From Siphonodentalium dalli (taxonomy: Eukaryota > Mollusca > Scaphopoda > Gadilida > Siphonodentaliidae), in the NCBI GenBank assembly GCA_032622095.1, contig CP136067.1, positions 75,914,705-75,978,704 on the forward strand: a DNA stretch of 64,000 nucleotides, in the 5' to 3' direction. The translations under genes were made by a program, and so were the position numbers. Shown here piece after piece: positions 1-11,490 of the stretch. Numbering within the stretch: the first letter of the stretch is position 1; each line of letters starts with the position of its first letter. The notes under the pieces are model-generated. The model had not been told where the DNA came from. It made no database searches and worked only from the letters and a program-made list of their open reading frames with translations.

Positions 1-42
1 AATTATTGGGGGCCGGCTTTGGACATCCCATGTACGAGTTGA

Positions 43-725
43 CAAAAGGTTTTGGTGATCGGAGACATCGAGATCGTCAACACGATTGGTCAAGTGACAA
101 CGGCAGCGTTTATAATTCTGTTTACGGATATTTCATTCCTGACCGCGCGGCAGAAAAGCCACCGGCTGGAGATAATCCAATACCGACGTTAACAGTAAAG
201 CTAATAGCAGCAACGGGAAAATGCCCGTGGCATGTGCTGTGTTCGGAGCAAGTAATTGTGCGCGTGTGGATCATGATCGTAAATCCATGAAGATTATTCA
301 GTACTGTACTCTGGTGCGCGTTACGAGGATATGAATGAACTCGTATCGAGGGCGGACGCCGACCCAGATATTAAAGCCGAGGTGGTCGAAACGGTAATAA
401 TACATTTGGGAACAAACGACAACAAAATCAGTAACGGAGACGATGGTAAAACTATTCGCATGTTCACTAAAGCTACACAGCAAGTTCGGAAATCATTTCC
501 GAATGCAGAGGTAACGTGTGCAGCGTTCCCCCTATACTTCTGAAGAGCGGTAACTCTATTGCATAGGCGCTACTTGATAGAGAGGACGGTTCGGGCATTC
601 ACTTTAGCCCAGAAGGGAAGGGAATGTTATCAAAATCATTTGTTGATGCCGCTACCGAGAGTAAAAAGAGGCGTCTGGAAACGACTCCTAACAACTCCAA
701 CAAATCGTCTAAGCCAAACACATGA
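43..725 (+). pseudogene. SGNH/GDSL-like hydrolase ORF1 of a non-LTR retrotransposon, broken
   Basis: Three blocks of an SGNH-hydrolase fold can be read in order. Around 43-80 a segment reads KVLVIGDIEIVN, like block I (GDS) with Ser replaced by Ile. At 307-425 the segment reads YSGARYEDMNEL and later VIIHLGTNDN, matching the block III GTND motif. At 585-725, in a different frame, DGSGIHFSPEGKGML provides the block V DxxH pair, followed by a Lys/Arg-rich tail and a stop at 723-725. There are stops between the blocks (for example near 187) and a frameshift between 543 and 585, so it is dead. ORF1 esterases of this kind are known in CR1-like LINEs; the endonuclease downstream on the same strand supports that origin. 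The missing block I Ser suggests the hydrolase would be inactive even if repaired. Family placement is by eye. Confidence 0.6.
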
Positions 726-837
726 TCCGACTTTACTTTCGCGACGGAAACAATTAAAGTTAAACTCTGCGGTAAATACTTACTCAATATACACTTTTGG
801 ACATATGAACATGTGTGATTCTGGGGGTCAACGGTGA

Positions 838-1640
838 ATGTGACAAAGATGATGCCGGACGTGATGACGACGAAGAAATTGATGATGAATATGACGACGA
901 CAACGATAACTATGATGATGACGACGATGATGACGTCTTGGAAGGCGATGATGACGACGACGGAGAGGGTGACGATGACCATGGTGAAGATGACGTCGAT
1001 GATGATGGCGACGATGAATGTAAAGATGATGACGACGATGATGATAATGATGGAAAAGATGACGAGGATGTTAATAATGTTAACGACAATGATGGGGACG
1101 TCTTTGAAAGTGATAATGATGATGATGATAATGATGATGACAACGGTGACGATGGCGATGATGACGACGATAATTATAATGACGACGACGGTGGCGACAC
1201 TGACATTGAAGATGCAGACCCTGTCGATGACAACGATGGTCATGATAATGACTACGATAAGGACGGAAAAGATGACAATGATGGTGATGAAGAGGAGGAC
1301 GTTGTTATTGTTGATATAGGTGATTATTATTATTATTACTATTATGATTATAACTGCGGTGATGACGATGAGGAAGAAGATGATGAAGACAACGATATTT
1401 ATGATGATGATGCTGCTGATGAAGATGATGAAGACGATGGTGATGATAATGATGATGGTGATGATGATGATGTTGATGATGCTGATGATGGTGGTGATGA
1501 TGATGATGATGATAATGACGATGATGATGAAGAGGATGTGGAGGTAGCTGGTGATGATGACTATGATGCCGAGGAGGATGAAGGTGACGACAACGACGAT
1601 GATGACGACCAAGGTATTGATGACAAATATGATGATGCCG
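838..1640 (+). repeat. (GAT/GAC)n-rich microsatellite, about 0.8 kb
   Basis: An imperfect GAY trinucleotide tract with scattered GAA, GGT and TAT interruptions. Read on the plus strand it gives an Asp/Glu-rich stretch of about 270 residues fused in frame to the endonuclease below. The tract is also open in other frames and on the minus strand (Ile/Val-rich), because this base composition rarely makes stops. The open frame is therefore not evidence of selection. Confidence 0.9.
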
Positions 1641-2274
1641 GCTATGCCGACACGAAAAGTATTAACATTCTAGGTTTGAACGTGTGCGGGTTAGAATCCC
1701 GCTTGATATATCGGGAGTTCGCCCAACTTATAGAACGCTTTGATATCGTTTGTTTCTCAGAAACGAAAACACTACATGGTAGCATCGTGAATATACCAGG
1801 CTTTACAGTTTTTCCTACTAACGGTAGGGGGATGGCGGGATGCGTTTCAGGTGGCATTATCATTGCCATCAAGGAGGGGTTGGAAAACTATGTACACCCT
1901 ATATCTTCAAAGTCAAATTTAGTATCATGGGTTAGAATTGATAATGGCTATATGAGTACAGGGCGCGATCTTGTCATTGGGGCGGTGTATATACCTCCGA
2001 CTAATACGAAGTTTACAAAAGATAACTGGCAGATTGATCTCGAATGGGAGCTTATAGGAAAGTAAGAAACAATAATGATGTTCTCCTAGTGGGCGACTTT
2101 AATTCCAGAACAGCCCGACTTGAGGAATTCGTGGACGATAGGGCACTAGTGGATGTTCGCTATGTAACAGACGACAATGATCTTCGACAGTATATCTTAG
2201 ATGGAAAGTACGATTGTAAATTTGGACGGCGCTCGACCGAGAATCAGGGGGAAGGCAAGTTCATATGGCTATAG
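1641..2274 (+). pseudogene. APE-type endonuclease (EEP) domain of a non-LTR retrotransposon, frameshifted
   Basis: The translation from about 1655 begins SINILGLNVCGLES, then carries FDIVCFSETKT (the catalytic Glu block), GGIIIAIKEGL, and VIGAVYIPPTNTK. A stop is reached at 2063-2065. The continuation lies in another frame from about 2044 and contains VLLVGDFNSRT, the conserved GDFN block of endonuclease/exonuclease/phosphatase domains. The second piece stops at 2272-2274 and a second GAY microsatellite follows directly. No reverse transcriptase is found downstream, so the element is 3' truncated. Together with the SGNH-like ORF1 upstream this reads as one CR1-like LINE copy. The nuclease would nick target DNA at the start of target-primed reverse transcription; here it is broken. 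Confidence 0.8.
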
Positions 2275-2545
2275 GCTGATGATGGTAATGATGATGATGA
2301 TGATGATGACGATGACGATGTCGACGACGATGTTGACGATAATGATGATGATGATGTCGACGACGACGATGAGGATGTCGACGACGATGATGACGATGTT
2401 GACGATAATGATGATGATGTCGACGACGACGATGACGATGTCGACGACGATGATGACGATGTTGACGATAATGATGATGATGATGTCGACGACGACGATG
2501 AGGATGTTGATGATGGTGATGATGATGATGACGATGATGATGTAA
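2275..2545 (+). repeat. (GAY)n microsatellite with higher-order repeats
   Basis: GAT/GAC tract in which GTCGACGACGATGACGATG-like blocks recur with a period of roughly 60 bases. It starts right after the endonuclease fragment and resembles the tract at 838-1640. Confidence 0.85.
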
Positions 2546-3252
2546 GTGACCCCATTGTATATATGTATAATATGACCATTATACGCTAGCGTAATTAACG
2601 AACCACAGCTAAAACACACGCATAATCTAGGATATATCTGTCTTTTTAATCCTATAAAATAACTTCATAGATGCGAATTCCCATCAAATAAGATTAATTT
2701 AGGCCTTATATCGTGATGTGATTATGATATATTACACTCCAGACATGCATGCACACGGGTTCATCGACAGGGGGGGGGGTTCTATAGCAATTTCGTGTAT
2801 AAATTAGGTCAATCATATCATACATCAAGGCATGTGAGAAATCAGAGATTCACAATGCAAACAGACTACGAGCTCACCGACTCAGACTTAAAATCTAAAT
2901 AAAAAACTTTTAAAAGCCATTCCTTTTGAACAAATTATTATAGAATATAAACAACCAACATTTTGTGAAAGTATACAGAGATAAACACAACAAACTATGC
3001 ATTAAGTTGAAATTTGCACCACTTGTCATTAATTTCGATGAATTACACGGCCTTTCTATGCTTATCCAATAAGCTGTGTTGCGGCTATCAAAATTCACAA
3101 AGTCGCCAGCTAGTTTGAAAAAAAAACGCGTTTTGCAGGCCCAACATATCCATGAGTCAATAGCCGGTTAACAATAGTGAAATTTCATAGCGCTGGACTT
3201 CGGAAAGCGTGAGCGTAGACGGGATATATAGAGTTATCTGTCTTGTATTTTA
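2546..3252. other. No gene seen
   Basis: AT-rich sequence with a run of ten G at about 2769. No coding signal or repeat structure was recognised here. Confidence 0.5.
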
Positions 3253-5260
3253 TCTCATATATATTTTTGAAGACCTCTGTCTGTTTGTCTGTCATTTATA
3301 CAAATCTACGATTCTCGACCGATCGGGACGAAACTTGGTACGTGTGTGTAGTTTGACCAGGCGGTCGACGTTGTCGTATTGGCGAGCCCGCGTGGCGCCC
3401 ACTTCGCGCATGCGCAGACGAGATCTCGGAAACGGGTGGAGCTGTCGACTTGAAATTTGCTATGTGAATGTACCTTGCCGCGGATACGAATTTTATCGGG
3501 TCCCCGAGCCCGTGCGACGCCCGTTTCGCGCATGCGCAGACGAGATCTCGGAAACGGGTGGAGCTATCGACTTGAAATTTGGTATGTGAATGTATCTTGC
3601 CCCGGATACGAATTTTTATCGGGTCGCCGAGCCCGTGCGACGCCAGCTTCGCGCATGGGCAGACCAGATCTCGGAAACGGGTAGAGTTATCGACTTGAAA
3701 TTTGGTTTTTGAATAGCCCGGACAACGTCGGGCTGGGTAGAGCTATCGACTTGAAATTTGGTTTTTGAATAGCCCGGACAACGTCGGGCTCATCGGCCAG
3801 TCTCATATATATTTTGAAGACCTCTGTTTGTATGTTTGTATGTATGTTTGTCTGTCTGTCATTTATACAAATCTACGATTCTCGACCGATCGGGACGAAA
3901 CTTGGTACATGTGTGTAGTTTGACCAGGCGGTGGACGTTGTCGTATTGTCGAGCCCGTGCGGCGCCCGTGCAGCGCATGCGCAGACGAGATCTCGGAAAC
4001 GGGTGGAGCTATCGACTTGAAATTTGCTATGTGAATGTATCTTGCCCCGGATAAGAATTTTATCGGGTCGCCGAGCCCGTGCGACACCAGCTTCGCGCAT
4101 GCGCAGACGAGATCTCGGAAACGGGTGGAGCTATCGACTTGAAATTTGCTATGTGAATGTATCTTGCCCCGGATACGAATTTTATCGGGTCGCGGAGCCC
4201 GTGCGACGCCAGCTTCGCGCATGCGCAGACGAGATCTCGGAAACGGGTAGAGCTATATATCGACTTGAAATTTGCTATGTGAATGTATCTTGCCCCGGAT
4301 ACGAATTTTATCGGGTCGCCGAGCCCTGCGACGCCAGCTTCGCGCATGCGCAGACCAGATCTCAGAAACGGGTAGAGCTATTGACTTGAAATTTGGTTTT
4401 TTTAATAGCCCGGACACGTCGGGCTCATTGGCTAGTCTCATATATATTTTGAAGACCTCTGTCTGTTTGTTTGTCTGTATGTCTGTCATTTATACAAATC
4501 TACTATTCTCGACCGATCGGGACGAAACTTGGTACGTGCGTGTAGTTTGACCAGGCGGTCGTCGTTGTCGTATTGGCGAGCCCGTGCGACGCCCGTGCAG
4601 CGCATGCGCAGAAGAGATCTCGGAAACGGGTGGAGCTATCGACTTGAAATTTGGTTTTTGAATAGCCCGGACAACAACGTCGGGCTCATCGGCTAGTCTA
4701 TTATATATTTTGGAACTTCTGTCTGTATGTATGTATTTGTGTTATAGACTCGAAACACTGCTCGACCGATCCGACTCAAATTTGGTATGTAGGCCTACTT
4801 TGATCCGGGGAACAATATGGGCGGGTCCAATTTCACGTGCGACCGTGTCCTTGACATTGACCTCGCTCAAATACGCTCATATAGGCATGTTTCTGGACCT
4901 CGACCGATCCCATTCAAATTTGGTAGCTGGTTCTACTTTGATCACGGGAACAACATGGGCGGTTCCAATTTCACTTGCGACCGTGTCCTTGATCTTGACC
5001 TCGCTCATATACGCTCATATAGGCATGTTTCTGGACCTCAACCGATCCGACTCAAATTTGGTATAATGTAGGCCTACTTTGATCCCGGGAACAATATGGG
5101 TGGGTCCAATTTCACGTGCGACCATGTCCTTGACCTTGACCATATTCGCTCATATAGGCATGTTTTCGGGCCGATCGAACAATAGTTTGTCCAGGCGGAG
5201 ACGATCACAAATAAATCCCTAAATAGCCCGGACGAAGAGGTGGCACATGCATCGGCTAGT
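3253..5260 (+). mobile_element. Head-to-tail array of four Helitron-like nonautonomous elements (A, A, A, C)
   Basis: Four units abut: 3253-3801, 3802-4436, 4437-4697 and 4698-5260. Each begins CTCATATATATTTTGAAG or CTATTATATATTTTGGAA followed by a CTGT/TTGT-rich leader. The type A units end with the hairpin AGCCCGGACAACGTCGGGCT (AGCCCG pairing CGGGCT), then CATCGG and CTAGT; the first ends CCAGT. A short 3' hairpin followed by CTRRT is the 3' signature of Helitrons. The bodies of type A units hold tandem repeats of about 122 bp (for example around 3987, 4109 and 4231). The last unit has a different body (type C) with a repeated segment on Cys-poor, AT-moderate sequence near 4740, 4890 and 5030. 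No helicase gene is present. Open frames across these units are by-products of the tandem repeats. Confidence 0.6.
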
Positions 5261-5520
5261 GTTGTCTATATTCGTAGACGTATTTTACTCAACAAAAAGC
5301 CAAAAATAAGACGATAAAAGTTCGTTGACACCCATACAATGTTTTGATTACGCAGTTTATGAAGTTTATGTCGGGCATCCGCTTGCTGGATGCTGATTAT
5401 CTATGTTAAATTCTAGAATTATATAATATGCAGCTATTACAGCATATACAAGCACGATAACCTTTCATTCAATCATATTTTAGATTGACTAGGGATCTCT
5501 GATTTTGCAATAGAAGATAT

Positions 5521-5821
5521 AAAAAAAGAAGCAAAGAATCCTACAGTTACAAATATTATTATATGGATGTTAAACCTTTGGTTACTAAATGCGCTGTAAT
5601 GAGAATTGATTTGAATCCTATTGATTAATTTGTAGGAATGCTTAGCTTTTAAGTTTAATAAGCAGTAACATATAAAAAAGAGAAAAGAATCGTGCAGTTA
5701 CAAATATTATTATATGGATGTTAATCCTTTGGTGACTAAATGTACTGTAATGAGCAGCGACTTGAATCATATTGATTCATTGTAGGAATGCTCAGCTATT
5801 AAATTCAACATGCAGTAACAG
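5521..5821. repeat. Two-copy direct tandem repeat, about 152 bp
   Basis: Copy 1 at 5521-5672 and copy 2 at 5673-5821 share long stretches such as CAAATATTATTATATGGATG and TGTAGGAATGCT. Noncoding. Confidence 0.8.
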
Positions 5822-5851
5822 ATTGTTTGAATTATTAGCTAAACATTCATC

Positions 5852-5996
5852 CTAGGGGTGATAGGAAGACAGTCAGCCATGACTATATCACCCCTAGCAA
5901 TATACATGTATAGTCTATCAATATTATATTTATTTGTAATTGTACTTTCCATGTGTGTATATTGTAAATAAAATTATCCTATCCTATCCTATCATT
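5852..5996 (+). mobile_element. Probable LINE/SINE 3' end with hairpin and short-repeat tail
   Basis: A perfect 12-bp stem CTAGGGGTGATA/TATCACCCCTAG (5852-5863 with 5885-5896) is followed by an AT-rich stretch, AATAAA at about 5968, and a terminal (ATCCT)n tail ending near 5993. A 3'-UTR stem-loop followed by a short microsatellite tail is typical of CR1/L2-type non-LTR retrotransposons. No coding part is attached, so the copy would be strongly 5' truncated. Confidence 0.5.
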
Positions 5997-7800
5997 GGAA
6001 ATCAGTGTTATGGGTGTCTGAACCTGACTATTATAAGGCACATTATTATTCCTCGCTGATAACGTGTCAAGTGAGCAGGGACGTGGGCTGGAGGGTATCC
6101 AATGTTGGGGAGTCCACCTTGGAGTTTCCAACCGCACCATCCCCTTGAAACAGACCAAACTCATGCACAAGTCCTGGGCTTTGGTTTTTCCCAACTAGCT
6201 TTTGATTGGCCACCATGCAAACCGGGGGGAGGATACTCAGGATACATGGGCCCAATGGGAAAATAAATGTGGATATTTGAACCTGAAAATTGCAAAAATC
6301 ATCTAGGCTGGCTTCAATATTCCCAAGTGTTGGAAGTTTCCAACCTGGCGCCCCACCCCCCACAAGATTGGAAATATTCCCAACAGATGGAGAGAGAGAT
6401 GATTTGTTTTGCAAAAGAGCATACATTATTTAATACAAAGCATATTAAATAATGGAATTAGATTCTTTGTCCATTAAACCAGTTTCTTGCTAATATGGGG
6501 GGGGGGGGTAAATGTGATATAGAAAACTAGATCACACTTGCTCCCTACTTCCTGTCCACCCATCATGAGTTTTGGATCCACTCTAAAGAAGAGGTCTTCA
6601 TTTGTATATGTCAAATATGGTTGATTACATGTTTAAAGTGTAGGAAAGTATGCAAATGTTGGTCTAAAAACGACAAATTCCCCACTATTAAATTGTTGTC
6701 AACTCAAACTAAGAGAACAATTTCAACATATTGTTGGTGTTAAATTTCAAACCAATCTATTGTAAGATAAGAAATTTGTAACTGTTGAACATTTTGACCA
6801 AAGTTGGGGATAGACACCAATTAAGCACCCCCTCCACAAGTCCCCCCCCATCACGTCATAACCTATCAATGATTCAGTTGAACGTGATTTCATCAGTTAT
6901 ATTCATGCCTGGGCGGCGACAAACATGTGTAAATGCCCCTCAGGCGGACTTCAGAGGAGGAAATATGATGGCGCTGACATTGAAATATTGTCACACCTGG
7001 ATCTTTCAATAGTGCCCAGATTAAGTAAATGAATATAACATCTCATATTCTACTGAGAGTAGATTTACATTACCATTGGTCATTTATATAGGCGGGCATG
7101 ATTATGATACTATACTTATCGGGACTTTCAATATTTTATTTCTGCCTATTAATGTCACTTAATCTCCCGTATTAGGTATTTATTGTGTTATTTCTTAATG
7201 TACCTGTTCTATTATGCAAATTACATAAGCTACAGTCATTATCTGGTTTAAAATGTCAGATACACAAGACGATTTTCGGACCAAAGTGCAGAAATCGTTC
7301 GAATAAATCTCATGTACAGAACCGTCACAGCCGTGATTGGTTTAAAATAGAACCGTAACACGCACCCGTATTGATTACGAGGCCACAGCTCCGAATTATA
7401 CTTTCTCAGCTATTTTACAGAAGAATAACACGGGTATACTTCATAGTCAGTGTGTGTCTTCAGAATGTGTTTCATATTTTATACGCCACGAAAAACAAAA
7501 ATGGCGTCCACGTGGCTTGGTTTTCAGTGATAACATGTTGATATTTACGCGTTAACTCGCTAATACCGAGTTAATATTGTGGTCTAGAGTTCAGGGTTCG
7601 ATAACACGGCACTTCTGAAGTCTCTGTTCATTCAGGAAAGTATAATATATTCAAGATATCTATAATTATGCGTGATTTTGTCACAAAAATGATTATTTTC
7701 AATCATCAGGAACCGTAACAAATCAGGCAAGAACCATGACAACACCGTCGATTGAACGACTTCCGATGTAACAGTTCATACACAGTGTATACGAAGAAGC
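5997..7800. other. No gene seen
   Basis: AT-rich noncoding sequence with poly-G near 6498 and poly-C near 6840. Scattered segments resembling TTTCCAAC (for example near 6330) belong to a dispersed repeat seen elsewhere in the window. Confidence 0.4.
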
Positions 7801-7860
7801 TTGTCGATTTCATCATGTCATCATGTCGATTTCATCATGTCATCATGTCGATTTCAACGA
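7801..7860. repeat. Short tandem repeat, about 24-bp unit
   Basis: Just over two copies of a unit built from GTCGATTTCATCATGTCATC. Confidence 0.8.
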
Positions 7861-8599
7861 AACTCGACGAGCAACGTCATCATGTATATAGCTTTCACCA
7901 TCGACCGAATTTGCGATAACCTGAATGTATCTTCTGGGTTGTTCATAAGTATGTGTTTTTTGTCGATTCATGAAAATAGAAGGATATCTGAGGATTATCA
8001 GATTCACGTATGTACTATGTAATATTAGGATAATTTAAACGCGATATAATAAAGTTTGCTTGCATCACGAATTTCGATTTCGATTTCAGTATTGTCCCCA
8101 GCCCAGCCAGAGTCATTGAGATTTTCACATTGCACGCGACGTGTATATTTTAGGCCAATCCATTGCAAATATTTGACAGTCCATAATATGTTATAATTAT
8201 GTTCTCAATAAAATGTAAACCGCGGCTACGAATGAGCTTCACTGTTCATAATTCCGATAGTAACTCCCCTCATTTTGGAACGTCGGCCATTGAAAGACGC
8301 ACAAAATGTTTATTTCAGATTACGACATTAATTATTAAAGCCCACCGATCTACTGTGAGACAAAAGTGCTCGCAAAAATTAAAAACAGCAGTGTCGTATA
8401 AGATAATAATTGGTGACGTCACAAAATCAGATATAGTCTATATACGACCCAAAGCGTCCGGCTTTGGTTCGTTATAACCATGTTCTGCATTAATTTGCAG
8501 CGTTGACAATTAAAGCATTTATAAAACTAGTTGTCCGGCACTAACAGGTGACCAAAAACCATCGGGGATAGCATAAGAAAACAGTCCTAGGACCATTTA

Positions 8600-9540
8600 T
8601 TTCCATTATGGTCCCCAATGGATTCAAGCCACACGAGAGACCGGAATTTGCCCCCTGACTATAGGCGAATCCACCCAAAAGTGGTAATTTTAGTGGCAGT
8701 TTTGTCGCCAGACATCTTACGCCCAATTTGTGCACGGTCGGGTATAACGGGCATCTGTGTAATTTTTAGACTGGTCTGCCCCTACAGGGTGACTATGGAA
8801 TTTAACAACAATTTATGGGCAGATTTGTCGCCAGGCACGACATACCGCGCCCAATTTGTGGTCCTTTATAATGGGACACCTGGGTACTTTTTTAACAACC
8901 AAGAGCCCTTGGGGTGGCTATGAGCAAATCAACCCAAAATTGTCATCAATACCATTACCCCATCATAATGGGGAATTAAAAAAGATGTTCGGGCCGTGTT
9001 GTAGCTAGACTTACGTGGTCGGATTTAATGGGGTACCGGGGTAATTTGTTGACAGTCATCTGCGGTGGCCATGGGCGAATTAACACCAAATGTGACCACC
9101 AATTTCATTTTCATCTCACACTTCGAGGAAGGAAAATGGCCCTTTTGTCGCCAGATACGACTTAAGCACAATTTTGATAAAGGGGTAATATGTTCACATT
9201 GATCCCTTCAGTGGCTATGGACGACTACACACCAAAATTGGTCACCAATAGCATCATCCTCTGACAATCGTGAATTTAGCAACATTTTATGGGCCGATTT
9301 GTCACCATACATGCACGACTTACGAATAACACTCAATTGTTGAAAACCTGGATGACCTATACCGCGGCACAAGAACCCACAATGATAGCCCGGTGGCTGT
9401 TGTAGACATGCCTATAAAGTCTCACGACTTACGGCCAATTTATGAACAGCTATAGGCGGGCATGTACGCACGTGACCTAGTTTGTGATGGACTATAGTGG
9501 TAGCACAAGAAAAATCCACACCGATAGCCCCGTGGCTGCT
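8600..9540. repeat. Degenerate tandem repeat, units of roughly 180 bp
   Basis: The phrases TTTGTCGCCAGACA, TTACGCCCAATTTGTG and a CC(A/T)CAGGGTG(A/G)CTATGG-like segment recur about every 180 bases, heavily diverged. The same phrases appear in inverted form at 47.54-48.05 kb and direct form near 48.74-48.84 kb, so this is one dispersed family. No coding. Confidence 0.6.
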
Positions 9541-9636
9541 GTGGCAATGTATACAGAGGCGATTTAACAACAAGAAAACCATAGTCAGAAATGGTAACGC
9601 CACCAAGATCGTATTATTAGCCATAAATATAAATCA

Positions 9637-10970
9637 TAATATAAAATATATTGGTTACATGAATGGACCGCCTCAGAATTCCGTTAAGATAAGTAATTCT
9701 TCAAATTATTACAATGAACTACGGCTTATAAATTACTGCAGGTTTCTCATTCGCCACACCAGAATGCTTCTAAATGCGGATCAAAGCTAAGAGTGCGTGG
9801 CACAGCCATTGTTCATAGACATTTTACAGATAGCGAGAATGATGCATGCTGGGAACGAAAGCATCCACAGCAAAGCCATGTGCTTACGGGGGCATGCGTT
9901 TATTATCGGGGGCATGCGTTTATTATAGGGGATTTATGGTGGGCCTATAAAACTAATTATAACTTTGTTATCTGTCATAGTTTATGCGTGAAATTTTAAA
10001 CATATATACCTGGACATCTACCCCTTCCAGAATGTTGAAAAACATTTTCAGTTGCTCATCGTATTTTTATAGACGAAATAGTCCGAAATTCCAGAAAATT
10101 GCGCTAACTGCTCAATGTTTTAATGTGTTACAAAACGTCTGATAAAAATAGTTCTATCGGGAATATTCACACCATTTTTTTTCAGAGAACATAGTGTAAA
10201 TATAGTCCTATCGGGATATCGTAAAGGAGATTAATTAAACCCCTCAGACTGCCGAAACTGACGACATTAAATTCGCTTTTTCGTGTCCCGCGGAAATGAA
10301 ACTTGTCTGTCCATTGATGACGTTATTTATTTGACATAGTATTTTTTTCTTCTGTTGTATTTGAACACTTGTTGCACGCGCAGGCTGCACGATCATAATA
10401 ACTTCAACCGATAAGCGCCGACTGATACCCGCGCAACAGTTTGTCTCAAATAAATTGTTATCAAAACGCAGGTTTATGGCCGCGGACATAAGCCGATTAA
10501 GTGTAATGTAATTTATCCATGAATTTGACTGAAAAATTGTGATTCTATCACCATTAGCCACGAAAATGGGACCTCTAAACAGGCAAGTTTGATTTTCGGC
10601 GGACACGAACAAGCGAATTTATTGTCGGCAGTTTCGGCAGTCTGAGGGTTAATTAATCCCGAATTAAACGGAACTACTTTACGATAGTCCGATAGGACTA
10701 TGTTTACTCTATGCATGTTCTCTGAAAAAATAGTGTGAATATTCCCGATAGAACTCTTTTTATCAGACGTTGTGTAACACCTTAAAACATTGAGCAGTTA
10801 TAGCGCAAACCGAAATGTGTTGTCTTGCAAGATATCCCACCGCTTTAGCTAAATTTACCTTCCTACAATATCCATAAAGAGGATCATATATTATATACCC
10901 ACGGTTTTAATTATAGAATATAAAATATATTGGTTTCGCGAATGACCAACTCAGAATTCCGTTAAAATAA
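9637..10970. repeat. Direct repeats flanking an inverted-repeat element
   Basis: The segments 9637-9693 and 10914-10970 share ATATAAAATATATTGGTT and CTCAGAATTCCGTTAA in the same order and orientation, on either side of the palindromic element at 10104-10807. A tandem pair GGGGGCATGCGTTTATTAT also occurs at about 9888-9926. Confidence 0.6.
10104..10807. mobile_element. MITE-like element with about 205-230-bp inverted arms
   Basis: The left arm from 10104 (GCGCTAACTGCTCAATGTTT) through about 10310 is the reverse complement of about 10577-10807 with scattered differences; landmarks include TCTATCGGGAATATTCACAC and CCTCAGACTGCCGAAACTG. The central 270 bases carry no recognisable gene. Read as a nonautonomous DNA transposon. 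Target duplication not resolved. Confidence 0.75.
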
Positions 10971-11204
10971 CAATAACAACCAGCACCTATAACGAACCGT
11001 TTTACTGGACTTGGCCTACTGGTCGCGTAGTTCCGACTTTTAAATAAACGGAATTTCCAACTCTATAAATAAAAGCCCCACAATGCATTCGCCCTGTCCA
11101 CCACGCAATATCAAAATCTCAGCAGCTAGATACACCACAGGTGGCGTAATAAATGCTCTTTATTATTTCCATATCAGGAATACAGTAACAAACAAGACAG
11201 CAGT

Positions 11205-11490
11205 AAAATAAATGGGGACAAAAAGTTAGTGTAATCATGTATGAAATTTCCAACTGTTAAAATTCTTTATAACAGTTGTGACTCCCACCCCCTCAAAATA
11301 CCTCCATCATTCGATCCCCGTCCCCATCATAATGGGGACAATAATTACTAGTTGGGATACCAGGCAATGGTAACCATGTATTTTAACCTTTATGTTGTAG
11401 TGTAATAATGTATGAAATTTCCAACTACATGTGCATTAACTTTTTTTTACAAAAGTTGTGAATCATACACACTCAAAATCTAACTTCCAC
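11205..11490. repeat. Two-copy diverged direct repeat
   Basis: GTGTAAT(C/A)ATGTATGAAATTTCC recurs at about 11230 and 11400, each time followed by an AGTTGTGA(C/A)TC segment and a C-rich tract. The copies carry the dispersed AATTTCCAAC motif. Confidence 0.55.

Noticed and set aside
599-1612. 337-residue Ile/Val-rich open frame on the minus strand
   Set aside because: It is the complement of the GAY microsatellite, which is open in several frames by composition.
3306-4550. Overlapping open frames on both strands of the type A arrays
   Set aside because: The 122-bp units have few stops; frames change phase freely between units, and repeats with indels are not coding.
3253-5260. CRISPR array
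   Set aside because: Repeats and spacers are not of CRISPR size, the context is eukaryotic, and no cas genes occur.
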